From the NCBI RefSeq assembly GCF_040496035.1, contig NZ_JBEPJZ010000001.1:1488001-1552000 (forward strand): a DNA stretch of 64,000 bases, given 5' to 3'. The notes below the pieces were generated by a model. That model was not told the origin of the DNA. It saw nothing but the letters and a program-made list of their open reading frames with translations, and ran no database searches. This DNA is from Agromyces sp. SYSU T00194. GTDB lineage: Bacteria; Actinomycetota; Actinomycetes; Actinomycetales; Microbacteriaceae. The position numbers and the translations under genes are program-made. Shown one piece after another: positions 9,675 to 17,409 of this stretch (within the stretch, counting starts at the first letter, position 1; each line of letters opens with the position of its first letter).

Positions 9675-10391
9675 TCAGAACACGTCGGGGCTGGGCGTCG
9701 ATGCCTGGCGGATCGACACGTCGGCGTGGCGGTCGAACCGGTAGCCGACGCCGCGGACCGTGCGCACGATGTCCTCGTAGTGGGCGAGCTTCGAGCGCAG
9801 CCGCCGCACGTGCACGTCGATGGTGCGCTCGTTCGGCGCGTCGTCGGCGTCGCCCCAGAGCCCGTCGATGAGCTCGTGGCGGTCGATCGTGCGACCCTCG
9901 CGGAGCACGAGGTACTGCAGGAGCTCGAACTCCTTGTAGGTGAGGCCGGCGGGATCGCCGTCGAGCAGCACGCGCTTGCGCGAGATGTCGATGATGACCC
10001 CGTCGGGGTGCCGGTCGGCGTCGGGCTCGTCGCCGCGCTGCTGGGCGAGTGCGGTCGGCTCCTGGAGCGCGAGGCGCACGACGTCGACGTCGCGGCCGCC
10101 GGCGCCCTCGGGGGCCAGCGCGACCGCGGCGTACGTCTCGGCCGACGGTGCCAGCTCGGCGGTCAGGCGGCGCAGCTCGGCGACGATGGCGTGCAGGCTC
10201 GTGCCGTCTGCGGCGGCCTTCGCCTCGTCGATGCCGACGTAGAAGACGAAGCCGCGGGCCTCGGAACCCTCGGGCACGGCGCGGATGCGCGGAGCGGGCT
10301 CGGCCGCAGGTGCTGCGGCGGGCTGCCGGTCGGCGAGGCGCACCGCGGGGCGGACGACGGGAGCGGGCGAGGAGAGCTGGGCCAGAGACAT
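9675..10391 (-). CDS. winged-helix (OmpR/PhoB-type DNA-binding domain) regulator without a receiver domain
   Basis: A 238-residue regulator. The C-terminal domain (about residues 130-225) is a clear OmpR/PhoB winged helix: DISRKRVLLDG, LTYKEFELLQYLVLREG, then NERTIDVHVRRLRSKL and IVRTVRGVGYRF. The N-terminal 125 residues do not look like a phospho-receiver: a Pro/Ala-rich stretch is followed by a domain starting GFVFYVGIDEAKAAADGTSL that I do not recognise. So it is not an ordinary two-component regulator. The start is ATG 10391 with GAAGGAA before it. A 33-codon Cys-rich leader ORF with its own promoter lies 172 bases upstream, which suggests attenuation of this gene. Confidence 0.88.
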   Translation of the reverse strand: MSLAQLSSPAPVVRPAVRLADRQPAAAPAAEPAPRIRAVPEGSEARGFVFYVGIDEAKAAADGTSLHAIVAELRRLTAELAPSAETYAAVALAPEGAGGRDVDVVRLALQEPTALAQQRGDEPDADRHPDGVIIDISRKRVLLDGDPAGLTYKEFELLQYLVLREGRTIDRHELIDGLWGDADDAPNERTIDVHVRRLRSKLAHYEDIVRTVRGVGYRFDRHADVSIRQASTPSPDVF

Positions 10392-10563
10392 CGTGGGTTC
10401 CTTCGTGATGATGCGGATCGACCCGGCGCGGCGGAGGGCGCTGGAGCGGGTCGGTGTTGCGCGGGCCCCATGGGCGGGGCGGGGCGGACGTGCCGATCGG
10501 GCGTGTCCGGGAGCGGCGCCGCCGGGATCTCGGCGGACTGGACTGCTCGACGTGGACCTGGGG

Positions 10564-10665
10564 TCAGCGGCACATTCGACAGCACATGCGCGCGCGGCCG
10601 GGCATCATCATGCCGGCATGCCCGATCGCCTCGATGGAGGTCGGGGTGCGCGTGGTGTCGGTCAT
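10564..10665 (-). CDS. 33-codon leader ORF ending in a cysteine cluster (putative attenuator peptide)
   Basis: Small ORF of 33 codons plus TGA. The peptide begins MTDTTRTPTSIEAIGHAGMM and ends RMCCRMCR, with three cysteines in the last six codons. It starts exactly where a transcript from the TTGACA/TTTACT promoter upstream should start (seven bases after the -10 hexamer), so it is probably translated from a leaderless mRNA. Polycysteine leaderless short ORFs that attenuate downstream genes when cysteine-tRNA is plentiful are known from mycobacteria; this has the same layout. The gene it would control is the winged-helix regulator. That it is translated is inferred. Confidence 0.6.
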   Translation of the reverse strand: MTDTTRTPTSIEAIGHAGMMMPGRARMCCRMCR

Positions 10666-10702
10666 GCGGGCAAGTAAAGCGGAGCCGTCGGGAGCGTGTC
10701 AA
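10666..10702 (-). promoter_or_regulatory. promoter of the leader ORF and winged-helix regulator
   Basis: On the minus strand, TTGACA (10702-10697, perfect -35 consensus), an 18-base spacer, TTTACT (10678-10673), then seven bases to the ATG of the leader ORF. It is the most complete promoter in the window. The region 10703-10933 up to upp contains nothing else I can support; it is richer in A+T around 10790-10840. Confidence 0.7.
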
Positions 10703-10933
10703 TTCGCTTCGGGACGTCCGGCACTCCGCCCGGCGCAGTGGGTGCGCGTGCATCGGCACGGCGTGGGAGGAAGCCCCGTCATTCGACGTAACCGTGAAGA
10801 AGATTCGACGAAGCGAGATTCTGCAAAATCTTCAGCGATCGAATCGCGCCCTGCGCCGATCCAGCCGAAGAACCTGCACATCAGGGCCGATCCGCCGCAG
10901 GGCGTGCGATCCGCACCGACCCGGAGTTCGAGC

Positions 10934-11566
10934 TCAGACGGTGCCGTAGAGGCGATCCCCGGCGTCGCCCAGGCCGGGCACGATGAAGCCGTGCTCGTTC
11001 AGGTGGTCGTCGAGGGCGCCGAGCACGACGGTGACGTCCCGGCCCTGCATGGCCTCCTCGACGGCGCGCAGGCCCTCGGGCGCGGCGAGGATGCACACGG
11101 CCGTCACGTCCTGCGCGCCGCGGGCGAGCAGGTAGTCGATCGCCGCGATGAGCGAGCCCCCGGTCGCGAGCATCGGGTCGAGCACGAAGCACTGCCGGTC
11201 GGAGAGGTCGTCGGGCAGTCGCTCGGCGTAGGTCGTCGGCTGGAGGGTCTCCTCGTCGCGCGCCATGCCGAGGAAGCCCACCTCGGCGCTCGGCAGCAGC
11301 GTCGTCATGCCGTCGAGCATGCCGAGGCCCGCACGCAGGATCGGCACGATGATGGGTCGCGGCTCGGCGAGGCGCACGCCGGTCGTCGGCGCCACCGGGG
11401 TCACGATGTCGACCGGCTCGACGCGCACGTTGCGCGTGCCCTCGTAGGCGAGGAGGGTCATGAGCTCGGAGACCAGCGACCGGAAGACCGGCGACGGCGT
11501 GTCCTGGTCGCGGAGCACCGTGAGCTTGTGCGTGATGAGCGGGTGGTCGGCGACGTGGACTCGCAT
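10934..11566 (-). CDS. upp: uracil phosphoribosyltransferase
   Basis: Pyrimidine salvage enzyme converting uracil and PRPP to UMP, cytoplasmic. Length 210 residues, the family norm. The PRPP-binding loop is [13 protein letters not shown]; the uracil-binding end has [12 protein letters not shown]; the N-terminal substrate region reads [13 protein letters not shown] and RAGLGMLDG. The start is ATG 11566 (MRVHVADHP), with TAGACT seven bases upstream; the longer open frame upstream overlaps the divergent deaminase gene and is discarded. Confidence 0.97.
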   Translation of the reverse strand: MRVHVADHPLITHKLTVLRDQDTPSPVFRSLVSELMTLLAYEGTRNVRVEPVDIVTPVAPTTGVRLAEPRPIIVPILRAGLGMLDGMTTLLPSAEVGFLGMARDEETLQPTTYAERLPDDLSDRQCFVLDPMLATGGSLIAAIDYLLARGAQDVTAVCILAAPEGLRAVEEAMQGRDVTVVLGALDDHLNEHGFIVPGLGDAGDRLYGTV

Positions 11567-11579
11567 GCCCGCCAGTCTA
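11567..11579 (-). promoter_or_regulatory. probable leaderless promoter -10 (upp)
   Basis: TAGACT on the minus strand (11579-11574), seven bases before the upp ATG. The divergent deaminase promoter TAGGCT (about 11609 on the plus strand) is 30 bases away. Confidence 0.65.
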
Positions 11580-11648
11580 GGCCGCGCCGCCCCGCGCGCG
11601 CATGCCGCGGATAGGCTCGGGAGCGACCCGGAACGTGAGGGGGAGCGG

Positions 11649-12128
11649 ATGCCGCACGACGCGCGCCACGAGGCGTGGATGCGCCGCGCGCTCGCCGAGG
11701 CCGCGGCCGCCCCCGGGCTGTCGGGCGACGTGCCGGTGGGGGCCGTCGTGGTGGCCGCCGACGGCCGCGTGATCGCCGCCGCCCGCAACGAGCGCGAGGC
11801 GGTCGGCGACCCCACCGCCCACGCCGAGGTGCTGGCGATCCGCCGGGCCGCCGAGGCCACGGGCGACTGGCACCTGACGGGCTGCACCCTGGTGGTCACG
11901 CTCGAGCCGTGCGTCATGTGCGCGGGGGCGATCGTCTCCGCGCGCGTGCCCACCGTCGTGTTCGGCGCCTGGGACGACAAGGCGGGCGCCGCGGGCTCGC
12001 TCTACGACGTGCTGCGCGACCGCCGCCTGAACCACCGCGCGGAGGTCTTCGCGGGCGTGCTCGAGGCCGAGTCGGCGGCGCTGCTGCGCGGGTTCTTCGA
12101 CGACCCGTCCCGTCGCGGCGACCGCTGA
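11649..12128 (+). CDS. tadA: tRNA(Arg) adenosine-34 deaminase
   Basis: Zinc deaminase that makes inosine at the wobble position of tRNA-Arg(ACG). 159 residues. The catalytic motif is [11 protein letters not shown] (zinc-ligand His and proton-shuttling Glu), and the two zinc cysteines are in [16 protein letters not shown]. The tRNA-binding C-terminus has [21 protein letters not shown]. The start is ATG 11649 with GGGGGAG before it; the in-frame upstream extension is not conserved in style. It is unrelated to the pilus ATPase that shares the name TadA. Confidence 0.96.
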   Translation: MPHDARHEAWMRRALAEAAAAPGLSGDVPVGAVVVAADGRVIAAARNEREAVGDPTAHAEVLAIRRAAEATGDWHLTGCTLVVTLEPCVMCAGAIVSARVPTVVFGAWDDKAGAAGSLYDVLRDRRLNHRAEVFAGVLEAESAALLRGFFDDPSRRGDR

Positions 12129-12146
12129 GCGGGCCCGGCGACCCGC
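12129..12146. terminator. short hairpin between convergent genes
   Basis: A five-base GCGGG/CCCGC stem with an eight-base loop directly after the deaminase stop, shared with the end of the convergent amidotransferase gene. Weak; listed because it is the only structure in this gap. Confidence 0.3.
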
Positions 12147-12149
12147 GGG

Positions 12150-12869
12150 TCAGGCCGCGGTGCTGCGCGCCGGCTGCTCGATGCCGTCGAGGTACGCCTC
12201 GAGCAGGGCGGCGGATGCCTCCTGCATCCGCTCGCCGTACCGGCCGCGCTCCTCGCGCAGCCGCCCGACGCTGAGCCCGTACCCGGGCAGGTCGTCGCCC
12301 CAGAGCGCGATCCAGTCCTCGTGGATCTGCTCGGTGACCTCGGGGTGGAACTGCACGGCGAGCAGCCAGTCGCCGCGGCCGAACGCCTGGTTCGGGTACT
12401 GCGCCGAACCGGCGAGCCGCGTCACCCCGTCGGGCAGGTCGAACGAGTCGTGGTGCCACTGCACGACGGGCACGCCGGAGACGTGGCGCACGGGCGAGCG
12501 CGCACCCGCGGGGGTCGGCACGACGTCGATCCAGCCGACCTCGGGCGCCGGTCCGGTGTAGACCCGGGCGCCGAGCGCACGTGCGAGCAGCTGCGCACCG
12601 AGGCAGACCCCGAGCACGGGGGCCTCGGCGGCGATGCGCGCGCGCAGCAGTTCGAGCTCGTCGGCGAGGTACGGGTACCGGCCGAGGTCGGTCGCCGACT
12701 CGTCGCCGCCCAGCACGAGCACGAGGTCGTGCGCGAGCGGCTCGACGGCCGGGACCTCGCCGGCGGGGGCGTCGGCGAACACGATGCGGTACCCGCGGCG
12801 TTCGAGCACGGGCCCGAGGTTGCCGAGCCCGATGGCCGTGTCGTGGCGCACGACGAGCACCGTGCGCAC
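12150..12869 (-). CDS. class I glutamine amidotransferase-like protein
   Basis: A 239-residue protein with a class I glutaminase fold, similar to stand-alone GMP-synthase-like amidotransferases. The nucleophile cysteine is in VLGVCLGAQLLARALG, and the catalytic His/Glu pair in LAVQFHPEVT; the middle contains VPVVQWHHDSFDLP, typical of the family. The acceptor substrate is unknown. The GTG start at 12869 is five bases past the stop of the CDF transporter gene, so they form an operon. The C-terminal 25 residues form a probable helix. Confidence 0.88.
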   Translation of the reverse strand: MRTVLVVRHDTAIGLGNLGPVLERRGYRIVFADAPAGEVPAVEPLAHDLVLVLGGDESATDLGRYPYLADELELLRARIAAEAPVLGVCLGAQLLARALGARVYTGPAPEVGWIDVVPTPAGARSPVRHVSGVPVVQWHHDSFDLPDGVTRLAGSAQYPNQAFGRGDWLLAVQFHPEVTEQIHEDWIALWGDDLPGYGLSVGRLREERGRYGERMQEASAALLEAYLDGIEQPARSTAA

Positions 12870-12874
12870 GGGCG

Positions 12875-13834
12875 TCAGTCCAGCCCCTTGATGACGATCA
12901 CGTCGGTCGCCGGCGTGGCCTTCGGGTCGATCCACACGTCGGGCTCGAAGTAGAGCACGCGCGCCACCGGCACCGCCTCGCGCACGCGCCGCTCGATCGC
13001 GTTCGTCGCCACTGCGACCTCGAGCAGCCGCTGGTCGGCGCGGAACGCGACCTTCGCCGCCACCATCAGCTCGTCGGGCCCGAGGTAGAGCGTCTTCATG
13101 TGGATGATCCGCTCGATCTCGCCGCCCGCGAGGATCGCCTGCTCGATCGCGCGCACGTCGGAGGGGTTCGCGCCCTCGCCCACCAGCAGGCTCTTGGTCT
13201 CGATGCCGAGCACGATCGCGACGACGATGAGCAGCGTGCCGATGCACAGGGTGCCGATCGCGTCCCAGACGCCGTCGCCCGTGATGACGGTGAGCCCGAC
13301 GCCGATGAACGCCAGCACCAGGCCGATGAGCGCGGCGACGTCCTCGAGCAGCACCACGGGCAGCTCGGGCGCCTTCGCCCGGCGCACGAACTGGAACCAC
13401 GACCGGTCGCCACGGGTCTTGTTCGACTCGATGATCGCGGTGCGCAGCGAGAAGCCCTCGAGCACCATGGCGATCGCGAGCACCAGCAGCGGCAGCCACC
13501 AGACCTCGAGCGGGTGCGGGTCTGCGAGCTTCTCGATGCCCTCGTAGATGGAGAACACGCCGCCGACGGAGAACAGGATGATCGCGACGACGAAGGCGTA
13601 CACGTAGCGCTCGCGGCCGTAGCCGAACGGATGCTCCTGGTCGGCCTCGCGCTTGGCCTGCCGCCCGCCCCAGATGAGCAGGAGCTGGTTGCCCGAGTCC
13701 GCGAGCGAGTGCACGCCCTCCGCGAGCATCGACGACGAGCCGGAGAAGAACCACGCGACGAACTTGGTGATCGCGATGCCGAGGTTCGCGAGGAAGGCCG
13801 CGATGATGGCTCTGGTTCCGCCGGACGCACTCAT
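12875..13834 (-). CDS. cation diffusion facilitator family transporter
   Basis: Inner-membrane divalent cation/proton antiporter of 319 residues, with a CDF transmembrane domain (about six helices, residues 10-215) and a short cytoplasmic C-terminal domain. Metal-site motifs are HSLADSGNQ in helix 2 and LLEDVAALIG in helix 5; HPFGYGRERYVY is the conserved loop. The closest style is the ZitB/FieF-like group with a Trp/Lys-rich loop RGDRSWFQFVRRAK; the metal (Zn, Mn, Fe or Co) cannot be fixed. The ATG at 13834 is six bases from a -10 box that overlaps the proC promoter. Confidence 0.93.
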   Translation of the reverse strand: MSASGGTRAIIAAFLANLGIAITKFVAWFFSGSSSMLAEGVHSLADSGNQLLLIWGGRQAKREADQEHPFGYGRERYVYAFVVAIILFSVGGVFSIYEGIEKLADPHPLEVWWLPLLVLAIAMVLEGFSLRTAIIESNKTRGDRSWFQFVRRAKAPELPVVLLEDVAALIGLVLAFIGVGLTVITGDGVWDAIGTLCIGTLLIVVAIVLGIETKSLLVGEGANPSDVRAIEQAILAGGEIERIIHMKTLYLGPDELMVAAKVAFRADQRLLEVAVATNAIERRVREAVPVARVLYFEPDVWIDPKATPATDVIVIKGLD

Positions 13835-13856
13835 GGGGCAATCCTAGGATGGAGCC
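13835..13856. promoter_or_regulatory. palindrome supplying both -10 boxes of the divergent CDF and proC genes
   Basis: The 10-base palindrome ATCCTAGGAT (13841-13850) contains TAGGAT on both strands. On the plus strand it is followed by six bases and the proC GTG; on the minus strand by six bases and the CDF ATG. Both transcripts would be leaderless and their two start codons are only 22 bases apart, so polymerase should not be able to hold both at once. Confidence 0.65.
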
Positions 13857-14702
13857 GTGACCACCTCCGTCGTTCTGCCCACAATCGCATTCCTGGGCGC
13901 GGGCTCGATGGCGCGCGCCGTCCTCGCCGGCCTGCTGCAGCCCGGCGTGGAGGTCGAGGGCGGGGTGCGGGCGACCAACCGCAGCGCGGCCCGGGCCGCC
14001 GAGCTCGACGAGCACGAGACGGTCACGTCGTATGCGACCGAGACGGATGCGGCCGCCAACCGCACCGCGGTGGCGGGCGCGCGCATCGTGGTCGTCGCGG
14101 TCAAGCCCGGCATGGTGCCCGACCTCCTCGACGAGATCGCGGACGCCCTCGAGCCGGGCGCGCTCGTGGTCAGCGTGGCCGCGGGCGTCACGATCGCCAC
14201 GTTCGAGGCGCACCTGCCCGAGCACGTGCGCGTGATCCGCTCGATGCCGAACACCCCCGCGGTGGTCGGTCGGGCGGTGACCGGGCTCTCGGCCGGCACG
14301 CGCTCCACCGACGAGGACCTCGAGCTGGCCGTGTCCCTGTTCGAGACCGTCGGCCGGGTGCTGGTGGTTCCGGAGTCGCAGCTCGACGCGCTGTCGACGA
14401 TCTCCGGCTCCGGCCCCGCCTACGTCTTCTACCTGATCGAGCAGCTCACCGCGACGGCGATCGCGAAGGGCTTCACCCCCGAGCAGGCCGCGCTCATGGT
14501 GGAGGGCACGTTCCGCGGTGCGAGCGAGCTGCTCGCGGCATCCGACGACCCGCCCGCGGAGCTCCGCCGGCGGGTCACCAGCCCGAACGGCACCACCGAG
14601 CGCGCCATCGCCGTGCTCGAGGCATCCGGCCTCCAGGACGTGTTCGACCGCGCCACCGACGCGGCGCTCGCGCGCGCCCGGGAACTCGCCGCCGGCGCCT
14701 GA
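13857..14702 (+). CDS. proC: pyrroline-5-carboxylate reductase
   Basis: Last step of proline synthesis: NAD(P)H-dependent reduction of pyrroline-5-carboxylate. 281 residues. The N-terminal Rossmann motif is IAFLGAGSMARAVLAGLL; the C-terminal dimerisation domain has the signature VSGSGPAYV-type segment STISGSGPAYVFYLIEQL and the substrate region RRVTSPNGTTERAIAVLE. The start is GTG 13857. It is divergent from the CDF transporter and convergent with TrkA. Confidence 0.97.
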   Translation: MTTSVVLPTIAFLGAGSMARAVLAGLLQPGVEVEGGVRATNRSAARAAELDEHETVTSYATETDAAANRTAVAGARIVVVAVKPGMVPDLLDEIADALEPGALVVSVAAGVTIATFEAHLPEHVRVIRSMPNTPAVVGRAVTGLSAGTRSTDEDLELAVSLFETVGRVLVVPESQLDALSTISGSGPAYVFYLIEQLTATAIAKGFTPEQAALMVEGTFRGASELLAASDDPPAELRRRVTSPNGTTERAIAVLEASGLQDVFDRATDAALARARELAAGA

Positions 14703-14741
14703 ACCGCGCGCGGGACGCGGCGGTCGCGCGACGCCAGCGCC

Positions 14742-14771
14742 GCGCTACTCGAGTGGGGCGCTACTCGAGTG
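14742..14771. repeat. 16-base tandem duplication covering the trkA stop
   Basis: The 14-base word at 14742-14755 recurs exactly at 14758-14771 with a period of 16. The second copy contains the last codons and TAG of the TrkA gene, so the gene end and stop codon are duplicated downstream. Confidence 0.8.
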
Positions 14772-15429
14772 CGGCGAACTTCTCGATGTCGCCCTCGGTG
14801 CCCGACACGATGATGAGGTCGTGGTTCGAGACCACCGTCTGCTCGGTCGCGTAGGTGAACGGCTTGCCCGGGCTCTTCACGCCGACGACGGTGACGTTGT
14901 GCTTGGTGCGCACGCCCGACTCGGTGAGGTTCTTGCCGCGGATCGGCCGGGGCGGGTACATCTTCACGAGCGCGAAGTCGTCGTCGAACTCGATGAAGTC
15001 GAGCATGCGGCCGCTCACGAGGTGCGCGGTGCGCTCACCGGCCTCGGCCTCGGGGTAGATGACGTGGTTCGCGCCGATGCGCTCGAGGATCTTGCCGTGC
15101 GACTGGCTGATCGCCTTCGCCCAGATCTGGGGGATCTTGAGGTCGACCAGGTTGGCGGTGATGAGCACGGACGCCTCCACCGACGAGCCCACCGCGCAGA
15201 CGGCGATCGAGAAGTCCTGCGCGCCGATCTGCCGCAGCGCGTCGATCGACTTGGCGTCGGCGACGACGGCGTGGGTGACGCGCTCCGACCACTTCTGCAC
15301 GAGCGACTCGCTCGCGTCGATGGCGAGCACCTCGCGGCCGAGGCGGTCGAGCTGCCCGGCGGTCGCGGCGCCGAACCGGCCGAGGCCGATCACGAGCACC
15401 GGTGCGTCGTGTCTGATGCGGTCAACCAA
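14761..15429 (-). CDS. TrkA-family potassium uptake regulatory subunit
   Basis: Cytoplasmic RCK (KTN) subunit that gates the TrkH channel next to it; 222 residues. The nucleotide-binding RCK_N domain is VLVIGLGRFGAATAGQL with the acidic residue in VLAIDASE and VADAKSIDALRQIGA; the RCK_C domain follows from about residue 140. The start appears to be TTG 15429, overlapping the TrkH stop by eight bases, so translation is coupled. GTT follows; no better ATG or GTG fits the conserved N-terminus. The end is overlapped by a small tandem duplication. Confidence 0.93.
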   Translation of the reverse strand: MVDRIRHDAPVLVIGLGRFGAATAGQLDRLGREVLAIDASESLVQKWSERVTHAVVADAKSIDALRQIGAQDFSIAVCAVGSSVEASVLITANLVDLKIPQIWAKAISQSHGKILERIGANHVIYPEAEAGERTAHLVSGRMLDFIEFDDDFALVKMYPPRPIRGKNLTESGVRTKHNVTVVGVKSPGKPFTYATEQTVVSNHDLIIVSGTEGDIEKFAALE

Positions 15430-16849
15430 CGATGGGCCTCTCTTCCGGCCGCCTGAACAACTGCCTGCGCTGGCTCGCGGCGAGGGCCGCGGCCAGCGTC
15501 ACTGTACCAACGCGACCGGCCCACATCGTGGCCGACAGGATGTACTTCACCGAATCGGGGGACCTCGCGGGCAGGTCGGTGCTGAGTCCGCAGGTCGCGA
15601 ACGCCGAGATCGTGTCGAACAGCACGACGTCCAGCGGCTCCTTGGTGATGTGCAGCACCGCGATCGCGGCGGTCGCGACGATCGTCGCGCCCCACAGCAC
15701 GACGCTCACCGAGAGGCGGAGCACGTCGTTCGGGATGCGGCGCTCGAAGACGTTCATCGACTGGTCGCCGCGCGCCTCCGCGAACGCCGCGAGGAAGAGC
15801 ACCGCGAGCGTGGTGACCTTGATGCCGCCGGCGGTCGACGCCGAGCCGCCGCCGACGAACATGAGCATGTCCATGCCGAGCAGGGTCGACCCGTTCATCT
15901 GCGCCACGTCGACGGTCGAGAAGCCGCCCGACCTCGTCATCATCGACAGGAACGTCGCGGTGATGGGGCGGAACCACGGATCCTGGGAGCCGAGCGTCGG
16001 CTGGTGGTTCCACTCCAGGGTGCCGATGAACGCCGCGCCCACGACCAGCAGTCCGAGGGTGGTGACCAGGGTGAGCTTCACGTGCACCGACAGTCGTGCG
16101 CGGAAGCGCGCCTTGCGGGCGAGGGCGAAGATCACGGGGAAGCCGACGCTGCCGAGGAGGACGCCGAAGCCGATGACCGTCAGCATCCACACGTCCTCGG
16201 CGAACGGCGCCATGCCCTCGACCGTCGGCACGAAGCCCGTGTTGGTGAAGGCCGACGCCGCGAAGTAGAAGCCCTTCCAGATCGCCGGCCACGGCTCCCA
16301 GCCGAGGATCAGCAGGTGCGGCACGATCAGGGCGGTGAGCACGAGCTCGATCGCCAGCACGCTCACGGCGACCGTGGTGAGCAGCCCGCCGATCTCCCCG
16401 AGCCGCACGGCCTGGCTCTCCGCGATGGGACCGGCGTGGGTGCGCATCGGGTTCGTGTCGCTGGCCGCGATGAGCTTCTGGCGCAGGCCGAGCCGGCGCG
16501 ACACGACGAGGCCGAGGATCGACGCGAGCGTCAGCACGCCGATGCCGCCGACCTGGAGGCCGAGCAGGATGGCCACATTGCCGAACGTCGACCAGTGCGT
16601 CGCCATGTCGACCGTGACCAGGCCGGTCACGCAGATGGCGCTGACCGCCGTGAAGAGCGCGTCGGCGAGCGGGGTGGCCGAGCGGTCGGCGGCGGAGATC
16701 GGCAGGGCGAGCACCGCGGTGAGGATGAGGATCAGCGCCGTGAAGATGAGGATGGCGAATCGCGCGGGCGAGCTCTCCGCGAGTCCCGAGGCGAAGTTGC
16801 GCGCGCGGCGCAGGCCCGTGGCGCGCTCCCCGACCTCCGTGCGCATCAT
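15422..16849 (-). CDS. TrkH/KtrB-family potassium transporter
   Basis: Membrane channel subunit of 475 residues forming the K+ pathway of a Ktr/Trk uptake system with the downstream TrkA protein. It shows about eight to ten transmembrane segments with pore loops such as SAICVTGLVTVD, SAFTNTGFVPTVEG, MMTRSGGFSTVD and SAFATCGLSTDL, each carrying the conserved selectivity glycine. The start is ATG 16849 (the first of two Met codons). The N-terminal 30 residues are basic and cytoplasmic. It is divergent from the ArsR-type gene; a 12-bp palindrome lies in between. Confidence 0.95.
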   Translation of the reverse strand: MMRTEVGERATGLRRARNFASGLAESSPARFAILIFTALILILTAVLALPISAADRSATPLADALFTAVSAICVTGLVTVDMATHWSTFGNVAILLGLQVGGIGVLTLASILGLVVSRRLGLRQKLIAASDTNPMRTHAGPIAESQAVRLGEIGGLLTTVAVSVLAIELVLTALIVPHLLILGWEPWPAIWKGFYFAASAFTNTGFVPTVEGMAPFAEDVWMLTVIGFGVLLGSVGFPVIFALARKARFRARLSVHVKLTLVTTLGLLVVGAAFIGTLEWNHQPTLGSQDPWFRPITATFLSMMTRSGGFSTVDVAQMNGSTLLGMDMLMFVGGGSASTAGGIKVTTLAVLFLAAFAEARGDQSMNVFERRIPNDVLRLSVSVVLWGATIVATAAIAVLHITKEPLDVVLFDTISAFATCGLSTDLPARSPDSVKYILSATMWAGRVGTVTLAAALAASQRRQLFRRPEERPIVG

Positions 16850-16891
16850 GTCCTTCCGCGTATCCGCGTCGAGGCCGAACCCCCCGGCGGC

Positions 16892-16903
16892 CTCACCGGT
16901 GAG
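16892..16903. promoter_or_regulatory. 12-bp perfect palindrome between trkH and the ArsR-type gene
   Basis: CTCACCGGTGAG, centred 45-50 bases from both start codons. This size and place suit an operator, perhaps for the adjacent ArsR-type repressor. No binding data can be inferred from sequence. Confidence 0.4.
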
Positions 16904-16929
16904 TCATGGTACTCCTGAACGGGAATGAC

Positions 16930-16941
16930 TAGCCTTGACCC
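16930..16941 (+). promoter_or_regulatory. probable leaderless promoter -10 (ArsR-type gene)
   Basis: TAGCCT at 16930-16935, six bases before the ATG at 16942. Confidence 0.6.
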
Positions 16942-17394
16942 ATGGCGGACATCTTCGACGTGGTGGCGGATTCGACCAGGCGAGAGATTCTCGGCGTGCT
17001 CCGTGAACGGGCCGAGACCGCGGGAGACGGGGTCGGCGAGCTCAGCGTCTCCGACATCGTCGCCGCGCTCGGACTCAGCCAGCCGACGGTCTCCAAGCAC
17101 CTGAAGGTGCTGCGCGAGGCAGGTCTGGTGCTGGTGCGCGAGGAGGGCCAGCACCGCTACTACCACCTCGTCGCCGAGCCGCTGGAGGCGATCGAAGACT
17201 GGCTCTACCCCTTCGTGTCGGGCGAGGACGCGGGTCGCGTGGCCGAACTGGCGGTCGAGACCCTGCGCACCGAGCAGCGCGCGTTCGCCGAGGCGCTCGG
17301 CAAGGCGTGGGCTGAGACCGCCCACCAGGTCACGTCGACGACGCAGCGCGCCAGCACCGCCGTGAAGGGCGCCACGCAGAAGCTCAAGTCCTGA
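16942..17394 (+). CDS. ArsR-family winged-helix regulator
   Basis: A 150-residue DNA-binding protein. The ArsR helix-turn-helix is LGLSQPTVSKHLKVLREAGL, preceded by VADSTRREILGVLRERA and followed by the wing EEGQHRYYHLV. No cysteine metal site is present, so it is not a classical metal sensor. The C-terminal 60 residues are helical and end in a Thr/Lys-rich tail (VKGATQKLKS). It is followed 15 bases later by a small excisionase-type DNA-binding protein, likely co-transcribed. Its target may be the divergent trkH gene; this is inference. Confidence 0.9.
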   Translation: MADIFDVVADSTRREILGVLRERAETAGDGVGELSVSDIVAALGLSQPTVSKHLKVLREAGLVLVREEGQHRYYHLVAEPLEAIEDWLYPFVSGEDAGRVAELAVETLRTEQRAFAEALGKAWAETAHQVTSTTQRASTAVKGATQKLKS

Positions 17395-17409
17395 GGGAGA
17401 CGATCGGCG

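Noticed and set aside
10699..10881. 60-codon minus-strand frame between the leader ORF and upp
   Set aside because: No promoter or ribosome site fits, it overlaps the -35 box of the leader promoter, and the composition is not protein-like.
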